A stretch of 64,000 nucleotides of DNA from contig CAVSAJ010000004.1 of NCBI GenBank assembly GCA_963725895.1, positions 62,001 through 126,000 on the forward strand, written 5' to 3'. Below, one piece after another: positions 27,049 through 36,935 of the stretch. The stretch is from Bog-473 sp963725895 (GTDB lineage: Bacteria; Actinomycetota; Acidimicrobiia; Acidimicrobiales; RAAP-2). The notes under the pieces were generated by a model. It had not been told where the DNA came from. It worked only from the letters and a program-made list of their open reading frames with translations, and made no database searches. The translations under genes and the position numbers were made by a program. The first letter of the stretch is position 1; each line of letters begins with the position of its first letter.

Positions 27049-30000
27049 AGCGGCTGGCCGCGCTGGGCGCGGGGGCCTCGCTGTTCCCTCTCGGGATCCT
27101 GTTCGGCATCGAGCTACTGGACCAGGCCACCCAGAGCGCCTTCAACGTGTTGATCCCGAACGTGCGCGATGCGTTCCACCTCACCGATGCCGGGATACTG
27201 CTCATCGTGGCGATCGCCGGGGCAGCTGCCCTCGCGTTCACTCTTCCGGTCGCCGTGCTGGCCGACCGGTACAACCGGGTGCGCATCGCGCTGATCGGTG
27301 CCATCGTCGGCGCCGCGTTCTCCATCGGGCTCGGTTCGGCCCCGACCATCGTGGTGGCAGGGGTCATGCTGGCTGGCGTTTCCATGGGCCAGGCGGTGAT
27401 CTTTCCCACCCACAACTCCTTGTTAGCCGACTACTACCCGGTCCCCGCCCGGCCCCGGATCTACTCGGCCCATCGGTCGGGTATCAGCCTTGGCGCCATC
27501 ATCGGCGTCCTCCTCGGTGCGGGCCTTGCCGCCGTCTGGTCATGGCGTGCCCCCTTCTACTTTTTCGCCATCCCCATCGCGGTCGTCGTCCTCGTCGGAC
27601 TGCGCCTGCGCGAACCGCCCCGCGGGCGCCACGAACAGCTCGAACTGAGCGAGCAGATGATCGCCTCCGAACGCGGGGAGCCGGCACCGTTGGCTGACGC
27701 GCCCGCAACAACACTCACGCACGATCCCTCGCCCGGGGCCGAGGTCCCGGTCGAGCCGCCACCGTCCCTCGGCGAGGCCTGGAGAACGGTCTGGAAGATC
27801 GGGGTGCTCCGCAGGATCTTCATCGCGCTGCCCTTCTTGGCCGCATCCATCGCCGGCTTTACGTCCCTTGCGTCCCTGCAGTACCAGGAGACATTCCACC
27901 TCGACGCCGTCGAACGCGCCTATCTCATCGCACCGATCCAGGTCTTCGACTTGCTCGGACTCGCCCTGGGCGCCGTCGTCGCCACCAGGCTGGCCGCTCG
28001 GGACGTCGGGCTCGTGTTCCGCATGATCGCCGCCGCGTCGATGATCGCCGCCGGTTTCGCCGTCCTCTTCGCGCTGGCGCCCTCGGTGCCCGTCGCGTTC
28101 ATCGGCAACGCCGGCATCGACGCGTCGCTCGCCATTGTCGGCCCGGGGGTGCTCGCGTCGTTGTCTCTTGCCATACCTTCCCGCGTGCGATCCGTGGGGT
28201 TCTCCATCGGCGCGCTCTTCGTGCTCCCGGGCTTTCTCGTCCTGCCGATCGTGGGCGCCATCGGCGACTCGGTGGGATTCCGCTACGGGCTCCTCATCCT
28301 CGTCCCCATCTTCACGGTGGGTGGGCTCATCGTGGCCAGTGCGGGCGGGCTGATCGCGCGCGACATCCGTGACGTCTGGACCTCCATGCACACACGCGCC
28401 CAGATGCTCCTGGAGCGGCGCATGGGCCGGCTTCCCTTGCTCGCCGTCCGCGAGCTGACCGTCGGCTACGACGGTGTCGAAGTGCTCGGCAACGTGGCCA
28501 TCGAGGTGGGCGAAGGCGAGATTGTGGCCCTGCTCGGCACCAACGGGGCCGGCAAGTCCACCCTGCTGCGGGCAATTGGCGGCGTCGTGGAGGCGGACCA
28601 CGGTGCCATCGTCTTCGACGGGCGCGACATCACCCACCTACCGCCGGACGAGATTGCGCGCCTCGGCGTGGCACAGGTGCCCGGAGGGGAGGGTATCTTC
28701 CCCAACCTGCGCGTCGAGGAGAACCTGCGCGCCGCCGCATGGCAGGGACGCCGCCGGGGCGAGCGCGACGAGGACATGATCGCCGAGGCGCTCCGCACCT
28801 TCCCCACCCTGGCTTCTCGCCGCGCCGAGCGCGCGGGCAACTTGTCCGGTGGCCAGCAGCAGATGCTCGCTCTGGCGATGGCGACGATCACCCGTCCCAC
28901 GTTGTTCCTCATCGACGAGCTCTCGCTGGGGCTGTCGCCCATCGTGGTCGAGCAACTCCTCGGCGCCGTCGAAGCCATGCGGCGGGCTGGGACCGCGATC
29001 CTCCTCGTCGAACAGTCGATGAACGTCGCTGTCACGGTGGCCGATCGCGTCTACGTGATGGAGGCCGGAGTCATCCGCTTCTCCGGGAGCGCGGAGGAAG
29101 TGGCCTCGCATCCGGAGCTCTTGTGGTCCATCTACCTCGAAAAGGCCGCGGAGTCCCTCGACACGCGTGACCGTGACGAGGGCACGGCGACGGCTGACGG
29201 CGGCCGCCGCGCCGCGCTCGAAGTGGGGGGCATCTCCGTGTCCTTCGGCGGTATCGCCGCGCTCAATGACGTCTCCCTGCATGCCGACCGCGGGGAGATC
29301 GTCGGCATCATCGGACCCAATGGGGCCGGCAAGACCACCCTCTTCGACGTGATCTCGGGATTCCTGCGCCCGGACACCGGATGGGTGCGCGTCGCCGGCG
29401 CTGACGTCACAGACCGTTCGGCGGCGACCCGGGCGAGGCTCGGACTCGGGCGGTCTTTCCAGGACTCGCGGCTCTTCTCGGCCCTGACGGTCCGCGACGC
29501 GCTGGCCGTGTCGTTGGAGCGCTTCACCGACGTGGGCGACCCGTTCAATGCGATCTTGCGGCTGCCCGCGCAGGTCCGGACGGAGGCGGCTGTGATGGCC
29601 CGCGTCGAGGAGTTGATGGAGCTCTTCGGTTTGGAGCAGTTCGCAGAAAACCTCGTCAGCGAGCTGTCGACCGGGTCGCGCCGCCTCGTCGACCTCGCAG
29701 CTGTCTTTGCGCACCAACCGTCGGTGATCCTGCTCGACGAGCCCTCCTCGGGCGTCGCCCAACGCGAGGTCGAGGCCATGGTGAGCCTCTTGCGCACTGT
29801 GCGCGACCGGCTCCGTGCGACCATGCTCATCGTCGAGCACGACATTGCCTTCATTGCGGAGCTTGCGGACCGCTTGATTGCAATGGATCGCGGCACGGTG
29901 CTCATCAGCGGCCACCCGCGCGATGTGCTCAACTCACGAGAGGTCGGCGAGTCGTTCCTCGGCACCGATCCCCTCGCTCTGTCTCGCTCCGGGTCGGCTG

Positions 30001-30056
30001 GGTCCGCTGCCGGACGCGCCCACTCGCCCGCTCCCGCGGAAGCCGACCCCACATGA
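27045..30056 (+). CDS. MFS permease fused to two branched-chain-type ABC ATPases (MFS-LivF-LivG)
   Basis: The 1003-residue protein joins three modules. Residues 1-460 are a 12-helix major facilitator domain with PVAVLADRYNRVRI between helices 2 and 3. Residues 464-700 are a LivF-like ATPase (Walker A GTNGAGKST, signature LSGGQQQM, Walker B LFLIDELSLGLSP). Residues 724-985 are a LivG-like ATPase (Walker A GPNGAGKTT, signature LSTGSRRL, Walker B VILLDEPSSGVA). The GTG at 27045 overlaps the LivHM stop, and its own stop overlaps the binding-protein start (ATGA). It should supply both ATPases for the importer; the MFS domain is an unusual addition, perhaps an extra transport path or a membrane tether. 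The frame is unbroken over 3 kb, so the fusion is real. Confidence 0.88.
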   Translation: MKRLAALGAGASLFPLGILFGIELLDQATQSAFNVLIPNVRDAFHLTDAGILLIVAIAGAAALAFTLPVAVLADRYNRVRIALIGAIVGAAFSIGLGSAPTIVVAGVMLAGVSMGQAVIFPTHNSLLADYYPVPARPRIYSAHRSGISLGAIIGVLLGAGLAAVWSWRAPFYFFAIPIAVVVLVGLRLREPPRGRHEQLELSEQMIASERGEPAPLADAPATTLTHDPSPGAEVPVEPPPSLGEAWRTVWKIGVLRRIFIALPFLAASIAGFTSLASLQYQETFHLDAVERAYLIAPIQVFDLLGLALGAVVATRLAARDVGLVFRMIAAASMIAAGFAVLFALAPSVPVAFIGNAGIDASLAIVGPGVLASLSLAIPSRVRSVGFSIGALFVLPGFLVLPIVGAIGDSVGFRYGLLILVPIFTVGGLIVASAGGLIARDIRDVWTSMHTRAQMLLERRMGRLPLLAVRELTVGYDGVEVLGNVAIEVGEGEIVALLGTNGAGKSTLLRAIGGVVEADHGAIVFDGRDITHLPPDEIARLGVAQVPGGEGIFPNLRVEENLRAAAWQGRRRGERDEDMIAEALRTFPTLASRRAERAGNLSGGQQQMLALAMATITRPTLFLIDELSLGLSPIVVEQLLGAVEAMRRAGTAILLVEQSMNVAVTVADRVYVMEAGVIRFSGSAEEVASHPELLWSIYLEKAAESLDTRDRDEGTATADGGRRAALEVGGISVSFGGIAALNDVSLHADRGEIVGIIGPNGAGKTTLFDVISGFLRPDTGWVRVAGADVTDRSAATRARLGLGRSFQDSRLFSALTVRDALAVSLERFTDVGDPFNAILRLPAQVRTEAAVMARVEELMELFGLEQFAENLVSELSTGSRRLVDLAAVFAHQPSVILLDEPSSGVAQREVEAMVSLLRTVRDRLRATMLIVEHDIAFIAELADRLIAMDRGTVLISGHPRDVLNSREVGESFLGTDPLALSRSGSAGSAAGRAHSPAPAEADPT

Positions 30057-31810
30057 GCGACCCCGGACCACGATCCTCACCCGGAGCGCGCCCCTGGCCC
30101 CGTGTCTCGCGGCTGCGGATTGCCGGCCCCGTGGTCCTCATCGTTGCCGCGCTCGTTGCCGCCGGCATCTCGGCGACGGTCAGCGAGCACAACGGCCCTT
30201 CCACCTCGACCACACCCGGCACCGGGGAGGCCACTCCCGTACCGTCGCCCGCCGTCCCCCTCACCTATGCCGCGGCCCTCAAGGTTGGGAAGGCAGCGGA
30301 CTACCACTGGGGATCAGAGTGCGACCACAAGACGGGGCGGCTCAAGATTCCGAGCGTCTTCGCGCCGCCGTGCGTTCCCGTGCCCGCGGCGGCAGCGCCG
30401 AACGGAGGGAGCACCGCCGGCGGCGTCACCGGCACCGCGGTCAACCTCGTCTACTACAAGCTGAGCCGGGCGGGCTGACGGCTGCGGTCCAGAACGCCGC
30501 CGGCACCCCGGCGCAGGCGCTGGCGACCGTGCAGGCGTACGTCGCGATCTTCAACCACATCTTCGAGCTCTACGGCCGGCACGTGAACCTGATCCCCTTC
30601 CAGGCCACGGGCCAGGACAGCGACCCGGTCGCCGCGCACGCCGACGCGGTGACGGTGGCCCAACAGGATCATGCGTTCGCCTCCATCGGCGGGCCGGCCG
30701 AGACGACCGCCTACGAGGACGAGCTGGCCCGTCTCCACGTGCTGTGCATGGGCTGCGGCGACTCGTCCCTCTACGGCCAGATCAAGCTCAATGCGCCGTA
30801 CCAGTGGGCCAATCTGCCGACCGCCGACACCTCGCTCTACGAGACGATCGACTACGTGGCTGGCCAAGCTGAACGGCAAGGACGCCATCTGGGCCGGCGA
30901 TCCGTCCCTGCACACGCGCAAGCGATCCTTCATCGTCGTCAGCGAGACGTCCATACCCCCAACACCGGGCTTTGGCGAGCTCACCGCGTCACTGACCAAG
31001 ATGGTCAAGGCGGACCACCTGAACGTGGCCTCGCTCACCCCGCTCACCTACAACCTGAACCTGACCACCTTGCCCACGCAGGCCGCGACGCTCGCCGAGA
31101 AGCTCAAGAGCTCGGGCGCCACCAGCGTGGTCTTCGCCGGCGATCCCATCATGCCCATCTACCTCACCCGCGCCTGCGCTGCCATCGGCTACTACCCGGA
31201 GTGGATCATCACGGGCATCGTGCTCACCGACACGTCGACGTTGGCGCGCTACTACGACCAAAAGGAATGGTCGCACGCGTTCGGCGTCACCAGCCTCGCC
31301 GTCCCGGTGCCGGTCGCAACCGGCGACGCCTACCGCTTGTATCGCTGGTGGTACGGCAAGCACGCGACGCCGGCGTCGTTGGCCGCGCCGGCCATCGTCC
31401 CGCCCATACAGCAGTTCTTCACAGGGCTGCAGCTGGCCGGTCCGGATCTGACCCCGAACTCGTTCGCGACCGGCCTCTTCCGCGCCCCGCCCGCCGGGGG
31501 CGGCCCGACCTCGCCGCTCGAGGCCTACGGCTACCAGGGCGCGAGACCACTGCCGAGCTACTCGTCGCCCGCCGACTACACCTTCCTCTGGTACGACGCG
31601 ACGGCCAAGGGCCCCGACGAGGAGGGCGTGAACGGGACGGGGCTGATGCGCTACGTCAACGGCGGCGCGCGCTACAAGGCGGGGGTGGTGCCTACCGGAC
31701 CCGTCCCGATGTTCTCGCTGGCGGGCTCGGTCACGAGCTACTCGTCGCCGCCGGACGCCGCCCCGTCGTATCCGCCCTGGCCGGGGTCCCCGGCCGCACG
31801 GGCCGGCTGA
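30053..31810 (+). pseudogene. Membrane-anchored periplasmic binding protein for the liv-like importer, frameshifted twice
   Basis: An N-terminal membrane helix (IAGPVVLIVAALVAAGISATV) replaces the usual lipoprotein signal; no lipobox Cys is present. A Ser/Thr/Pro spacer and a type-I binding fold follow. The reading changes frame near 30470 (one base missing in AAGCTGAGCC) and back near 30865 (one base extra). The later part has KLKSSGATSVVFAGDPIMPIYLT, ACAAIGYYPEWIITG and GLQLAGPDLTPNSFATGLF. These match LivJ-like proteins such as those for amino acids, urea or aromatics. It is the third and last gene of the coupled operon. Ligand unknown. Confidence 0.75.
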
Positions 31811-31933
31811 CGGTCGAGACGGGGGTTAGCACCAGGACCCGACGCCCGGTAGCGGCATTCCTCCAGCATGACGACGCCCTCATGCTGAAGGGACGACCAC
31901 AGGGGCCGAGCGACCCCGTTCCGAGGAGTGCCG

Positions 31934-32876
31934 ATGATCGCGACGCACGGACTGACAAAGCGCTACGGACGGACGCTCGCCGTCGACGACCTCAGCTTCA
32001 CCGTGACACCCGGGGTGGTGACCGGGTTTCTGGGCCCCAACGGATCGGGGAAGTCCACCACGATGCGCATGATCGTGGGCCTGGACGTGCCCGACGCAGG
32101 AACGGCAACGGTGAACGGATCACCGTACGCGGAGCTGCGCTGGCCCTTGCGAGAGGTCGGGACGCTGCTCGACGCGAAGGCGTTTCACCCCGGGCGCACG
32201 GCCCGGAACCATCTGCGCTGGCTGGCCAGGACGAACGACATCGACGACCGGCGGGTGGACGAGGTGCTCGACCTCGTCGGCCTGACGTCGGTTGCAAACC
32301 GGCGGGCCGGCAAGTTCTCCCTCGGGATGGGCCAGCGCCTCGGCGTCGCGAGCGCGCTGCTCGGAGATCCCGGCGTCCTCTTGTTCGACGAGCCCGTCAA
32401 CGGACTCGATCCAGAGGGCATCCGCTGGATCCGCCACCTGTTGCGCGACCTCGCCGCGCGAAGGCCGCACCGTGCTCGTCTCGAGCCATCTGATCAGCGA
32501 GATGGCGCTCACGGCGCAGCGGCTCGTCGTCATCGGCCGGGGCACCCTGATCGCGGAGATCAGCGTCGAGGAGTTCACGGCGTCCAGCCAGGGTGAGGCG
32601 GTGCGAGTCGTCACACCGACGCCGCAGCGCTTCGTCCGGGCGCTGGCTGAGGCGGGGGCCCGTCCGAGCGTCGGCGACGACGGTGCCATCACGGTCCGCG
32701 CCATGCGCGCCGCCGATATCGGGGAGCTGGCGGCTCGCGCGTCTCTGACACTGCACGAGCTGACGCCGGTACGCGCCTCGCTCGAGGACGCGTTCATGGC
32801 ACTGACGACCGACGCGGTGGACTTCCGCTCCGCTCCCGGCGACGTCATCGATTCTGCACCCGTTCCGACACGCTGA
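31934..32876 (+). pseudogene. ABC exporter ATP-binding protein, frameshifted
   Basis: It starts at the ATG at 31934, chosen for its GAGG element seven bases upstream (a GTG at 31928 is possible). Walker A is GPNGSGKST, the signature region reads FSLGMGQRLGVASALLGDP (LGMG form common in bacteriocin/antibiotic exporters), and Walker B is VLLFDEPVNGLDPEG. Near 32457 an extra base moves the reading to another frame, which continues with EGRTVLVSSHLISEMALTA and a C-terminal domain to 32876. The joined protein is about 314 residues. It pairs with the permease gene 11 bases downstream and the two-component system after it. Confidence 0.8.
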
Positions 32877-32887
32877 GAGGAACCGAC

Positions 32888-33715
32888 ATGACCTACGGGC
32901 TCAGAGGAGCCGACATGACGACTGCACTGACACTCGAAGAGCCCCGCACCCGGGCCGGCCTGGAACAGGCGGTACGCGCCGAATGGAGCAAGCTCGTCTC
33001 CCTGCGCTCCATCCGCGTGGGCGCTCCTCATCACACTGGCCGGGACGGTGCTGGTCAGCGTCCTGAATTCGCACGGTGCCCGCCACCCCCACGTGCCGCC
33101 CGGCTACTTCTCGGGCTTCGACCCGACGAACGTCGCACTGGCCGGGCTCGCACTCGGGTCGCTCGTCATCGGGATCTTCGGGACGATGTCCATGACCGGC
33201 GAGTACGGCAGCGGGACCATCCGGTCCTCGCTCGCGGCCGTGCCGCGGCGCCACGAGTTCTTCGCCGCCAAGGTGATCGTGATTCGGCACCGGTGCCCTC
33301 GTGGTCGGCATGGCGATGAGCTTCCTGTCGTTCTTCGTCGGACAAGCCGTGCTCTCCGGCGGCGCGCCCACGGCGACACTGAGCGATCCCGGCGTGCTTC
33401 GCGTCCTGCTGGAGTCGGGTGCCTTCCTGGCGCTGCTTGCACTGTTCGCCCTCGGCCTCGGCGCCGTCATCCGACACAGCGCTGGTGCCATTGCGACCTT
33501 CGTCGGCTGCACCCTCCTGCTGCCGCTCCTGCTGCACAACGTGTCCGAGAGCCTTGTCCGGCTGACTCCCGAGTCGATCTTCGCCAACTCGGTTGCGGAC
33601 GTGGTGCCAACGAACGGGGCACTGTCGAGCACGGTGGGCTTCGTCGTAATGGCGGGCTACGCCAGCGGTCGCGCTCGTCGTGGGCGGGGTTCTCCTGGCA
33701 CGGCGTGATGCATGA
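32888..33715 (+). pseudogene. ABC exporter permease, frameshifted three times
   Basis: The pieces read MTTALTLEEPRTRAGLEQ...EWSKLVSLRS, then LVSVLNSHGARHPHVPPG with NVALAGLALGSLVIGIFGTM and MTGEYGSGTIRSSLAAVPRR, then GMAMSFLSFFVGQAVLSGG to GFVVMAGY, and finally AVALVVGGVLLARRDA with a stop at 33713-33715. Each junction (near 33020, 33290 and 33663) is repaired by deleting one base. The repaired protein has six helices and the EYGSGTIRSSL motif of ABC-2 permeases in antibiotic-resistance exporters. Two in-frame ATGs (32888 and 32915) each have a good Shine-Dalgarno sequence. Confidence 0.72.
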
Positions 33716-33742
33716 TGGTGGAGCGCGGCGGAGGACAGTGAC

Positions 33743-35112
33743 GTGCGTATCAGCGTGCGAGGCAGGGAGATGTCGGTCGCGATCACCGAAGAGCAGGTCG
33801 AGGCCGTCAAGGGCATCGCTCGCCGGATCCTCCGCGAGCCGTTCACGAGGCGGCCCTGGGCCGAGCTCGCCTTCTACCTGGTCAGCGGTGGTCTCGCCGC
33901 CGTCGGGCTGGCGTTCGTCGGTGCCACCATGGCAACCGGCGTGGTCCTCGCCATCACGTTCGTCGGTCTCGCCGTCCTCGCGCTGTCCATTCGTTCGGCG
34001 CGGGGCATCGGCGGGCTGGACCCGGGCGCTGGCCCGGTCCATGCTCGGCGAGCAGATCGGTGAGCCCGAGCCCTTCGTCAGCCGTCCGGGTTTCCTGGGC
34101 TGGCTGCAGTCGGCCGTGCGCGACCGGGTGGGCTGGCGGTCCATCGCCTATCTGGCCGATCAAGGTCCCCTGGACGTTGCTCGGCTTCTATGTCGCCTTC
34201 AGCCTGTGGTGGGACGCGCTGGCCTGCTTCGCCCATGCCGTTCTCTCGCCCAACAACACGAACAGCCCCCCGGTGTTCGGTCTCGTGCGCAACCTGTTCC
34301 GGCCGGGCTACTTCTCGATCAACGCCGGGTTCGTGCATTGGGTCGCCATCCTCATCAGCGGCGCGATCTTCTTCTTCGCCGCACCGTGGGTCATGCGCGG
34401 CTTCGTCAACATCGACCGGATGCTGCTGCGGAGCTTGCTCGGGCCCGACCCCGTCGCGGCCCGCGTCCGCTGGCTCGAGCAGGCGCGGACCCAGACCGTC
34501 GACGCGTCGGCCGCCACGCTCCGCCGGATCGAGCGCGACCTGCATGACGGGACCCAGGCCCAGCTGGTGGCGCTCGCCATGCGACTCGGCATGGCGAAGG
34601 AAAAGCTCGAGGACCCCGCGCAGGTCGACCTCGAACGGGTGCGCGAGCTCGTGGACGAGGCGCACCGCGGTGCGAAGGAGGCGATCACCGAGCTGCGCGA
34701 CATCGCCCGGGGCATCCACCCGCCCGCGCTCGACACCGGGCTGGAAAGTGCCTTGGCCACCCTGGCCGCCCGGAGCGCGGTGCCGACAGAGGTCTTCGTC
34801 GACCTCTCTTTGCGCCCGACGCCGTCCATCGAGGCCATCGCCTACTTCTGCGTGGCCGAGCTCCTGGCGAACGTTGCACAGCACGCCCAGGCGTCGCGGG
34901 CGACGGTGAGCTGCGCGCAAGCGGGCACCTGGCTCCGGCTCGTCGTGCGCGACGACGGCCGCGGCGGCGCCCAGCTCACCACGCTCGGCTCGTCATCGAG
35001 TGGGCTCGCCGGCCTGAACGACCGCGTCTGCGCCGTCGACGGTCGCCTCACCGTGGTGAGTCCTCCCGGCGGTCCGACCGTGGTGACCGTCGATCTCCCG
35101 CTGGCACCATGA
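33743..35112 (+). pseudogene. Sensor histidine kinase, NarL/DesK type, frameshifted twice
   Basis: From the GTG at 33743 (GGAGG upstream) the N-terminal part has a pair of helices (AELAFYLVSGGLAAVGLAFV...). The frame then changes near 34015 (extra G in GGCGGGCTGG) and near 34165. The last and longest frame carries further helices, the HisKA_3 box RRIERDLHDGTQAQLVALAMRLG with the phospho-accepting His, and the HATPase domain (FCVAELLANVAQHAQASRA, then VRDDGRGG and GLAGLNDRVCAVDGRL). It is membrane-bound and phosphorylates the response regulator that overlaps its stop. Its position after the ABC exporter suggests it senses the exported compound or envelope stress. Confidence 0.8.
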
Positions 35113-35768
35113 CGCCCGCCGCGCTGCGCGTCGCCATCGCCGAGGACTCGGCCATCCTTCGCGACGGGCTGGTCCAGCTTCTCGTCGACCGGGGCTTCGC
35201 CATCACCGGCGCTGTCGGCGACGCGCACGCACTCCGCAGCTCCGTCGCGCTGAACCCGCCCGACGTGGCCGTCATCGACATCCGCATGCCCCCGTCGTTC
35301 ACCGACGAAGGCCTGCGGCTGGCGCTCGAGCTCCGCGCCCGCTACGAGGGTCTCGGCATCCTCCTCTTTTCCCAGTACGTCGAGACGCGCTACGCCGCCG
35401 ACCTGCTGGCCGAGGACGCGTCGGGCATCGGGTACCTCTTGAAGGACCGGGTTGCCGACGTCGCCGACTTCGTCGAGGCACTCGAACGCGTCGCTGTGGG
35501 AGGTACCGCATTGGATCCCGAAGTCGTGACCCAGCTCCTCGGCGCCACGCGCCGGACGGACTCGCTGACCGCGTTGACCGCACGCGAGCGTGAGGTCCTC
35601 TCTCTCATGGCAGAGGGCCGGTCCAACGCTGCGGTGGCCAAGTCTCTCGTCATCAGCGAAGGCGCGGTCGAGAAGCACGTCGCCAACATTTTCGCCAAGC
35701 TCGACCTTCCCGTTTCGGGCAACGATCATCGCCGTGTCCTGGCGGTGCTGAAGTTTCTCGAGTCTTGA
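35109..35768 (+). CDS. NarL/LuxR-family response regulator
   Basis: The 219-residue protein has a receiver domain with acidic pocket AEDS (residues 11-14), phospho-acceptor D57 in VIDIRMPP and the conserved Lys of GYLLKDR. The C-terminal LuxR-type helix-turn-helix reads LTAREREVLSLMAEGRSNAAVAKSLVISEGAVEKHVANIF. The ATG overlaps the kinase stop by four bases. It should regulate the ABC exporter operon just upstream, as in LiaRS- or BceRS-like resistance systems, though no binding site is identified. It is convergent with the Coq4-like gene, two bases away. Confidence 0.92.
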   Translation: MTPAALRVAIAEDSAILRDGLVQLLVDRGFAITGAVGDAHALRSSVALNPPDVAVIDIRMPPSFTDEGLRLALELRARYEGLGILLFSQYVETRYAADLLAEDASGIGYLLKDRVADVADFVEALERVAVGGTALDPEVVTQLLGATRRTDSLTALTAREREVLSLMAEGRSNAAVAKSLVISEGAVEKHVANIFAKLDLPVSGNDHRRVLAVLKFLES

Positions 35769-35769
35769 T

Positions 35770-36931
35770 TCAGCCGGAAACCGACGCACCGTGCGCGTCG
35801 TAGGAGATGCCGCGGCGCGTCGCGAGCTCCTGTCCCGCATGTATCTGGAACGGGCTGATCCCACCGGGCTCCCACGGTCCGACCGAGCCCGCTCTGCGTG
35901 CCTCTGGCGACTTCGGAACGACGCGAAAGCGCTCACGCAGCTCGGCACACGGCACGTGAGCCACCGAGAACCAGTCCACTCCGAGGAAGTCGATGCTCGT
36001 CCGCTCCGGTCAGGCGGTCGCGACACAGGGCGCCGCGGAGCATGGCGTCGGAGAGGCGCTCGGCCATGTGCGGGCTCGACGAGAAGTGCCCGGGTGAGGC
36101 CTCGAACAATCCGGCCCCCCTGTCCAAGTAACCGGTCTCGAACAGGGAAATGACCATGGCCAACAGCGAGAACGCGTGCATGTCGTCGTTGGCCCGGGCG
36201 ATGAACCCGAACACCTCGACCTCGGACTCGACGGTCGTGCCGTAGTCGGCCAGCACATGGACCCAGTCGTGCTGGGCCAACAGCGGCGGCGCGGAGCCGG
36301 GCAACCCGGGAAAGATGAAGCCACGAGCCTGGTACAGCTCCCACACCTTGCGCCCGATAGCAGCAGAGGGCAGGTCTTCGAACGCGGCCCACCGTGCCGC
36401 CAGGGCCGGATCGGCGTCAGAGAACGCCCACGCGTCGTGCAACACCTGGCTGGAGTGGATCGCCGCCGCGGACGCCTGCTCGTTCCACGTTCCCTCGTAG
36501 CCGTTCCGCGTGAAGTCCTGCACGGCGAGGTCGAGCGACCCCGCCGCGAAGTCCCGCGCGACGGCGACCATGCCTTCTTCCACGCCGAGCTCGCGCGCGA
36601 AGTCGGCGACGTTCTCGGCCACGTCGTCGGGGATCGGGTGCCGGACCAGCGCGCACAGCACCATGACCTGCACCCCGCGTGAGCGGAACTGCAGGTCGCG
36701 CGGGGCCAGGGCCACCGCCAACTCCCTCGGCGTCGTCCGGGCGTGCCCGGTCACCGTCACGCGATGGCCCGTCATGGAATGGAACAGCGCCTCAATGAGG
36801 GCCCGCTGAATCGGCAGCAGCCCTTCACGGCCCGCGACGGCGACCGCCACACCGTCGGCCATGATCTGGACCTCGGCCGCGTCCGGAGGCTGCAAATTGA
36901 CCGTCTCGGCGGTGGGGAACGGCACGGGCAC
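35770..36931 (-). pseudogene. Coq4-like hypothetical protein, frameshifted near its C-terminus
   Basis: The main frame (36931 to about 35995) is a mostly helical protein. After an N-terminal beta segment it has GVQVMVLCALVRHPIPDDVAENV, DFTRNGYEGTWNEQ and a metal-site-like LLAQHDWVHVLADYGTTVESE, which resembles the HDxxH...E motif of Coq4-family proteins. Near 35995 one extra base switches the frame; the true C-terminus then reads IDFLGVDWFSVAHVPCAELRERFRVVPKSPE and stops at 35770. The joined length is about 386 residues. The Coq4 link is by motif only and a quinone-related role is not shown. Four bases separate it from the upstream gene. Confidence 0.55.
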
Positions 36932-36935
36932 GGCG

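Noticed and set aside
27540..29915. Long minus-strand frames opposite the MFS-ABC fusion
   Set aside because: They mirror conserved ATPase codons in G+C-rich DNA and lack ribosome binding sites and family motifs.
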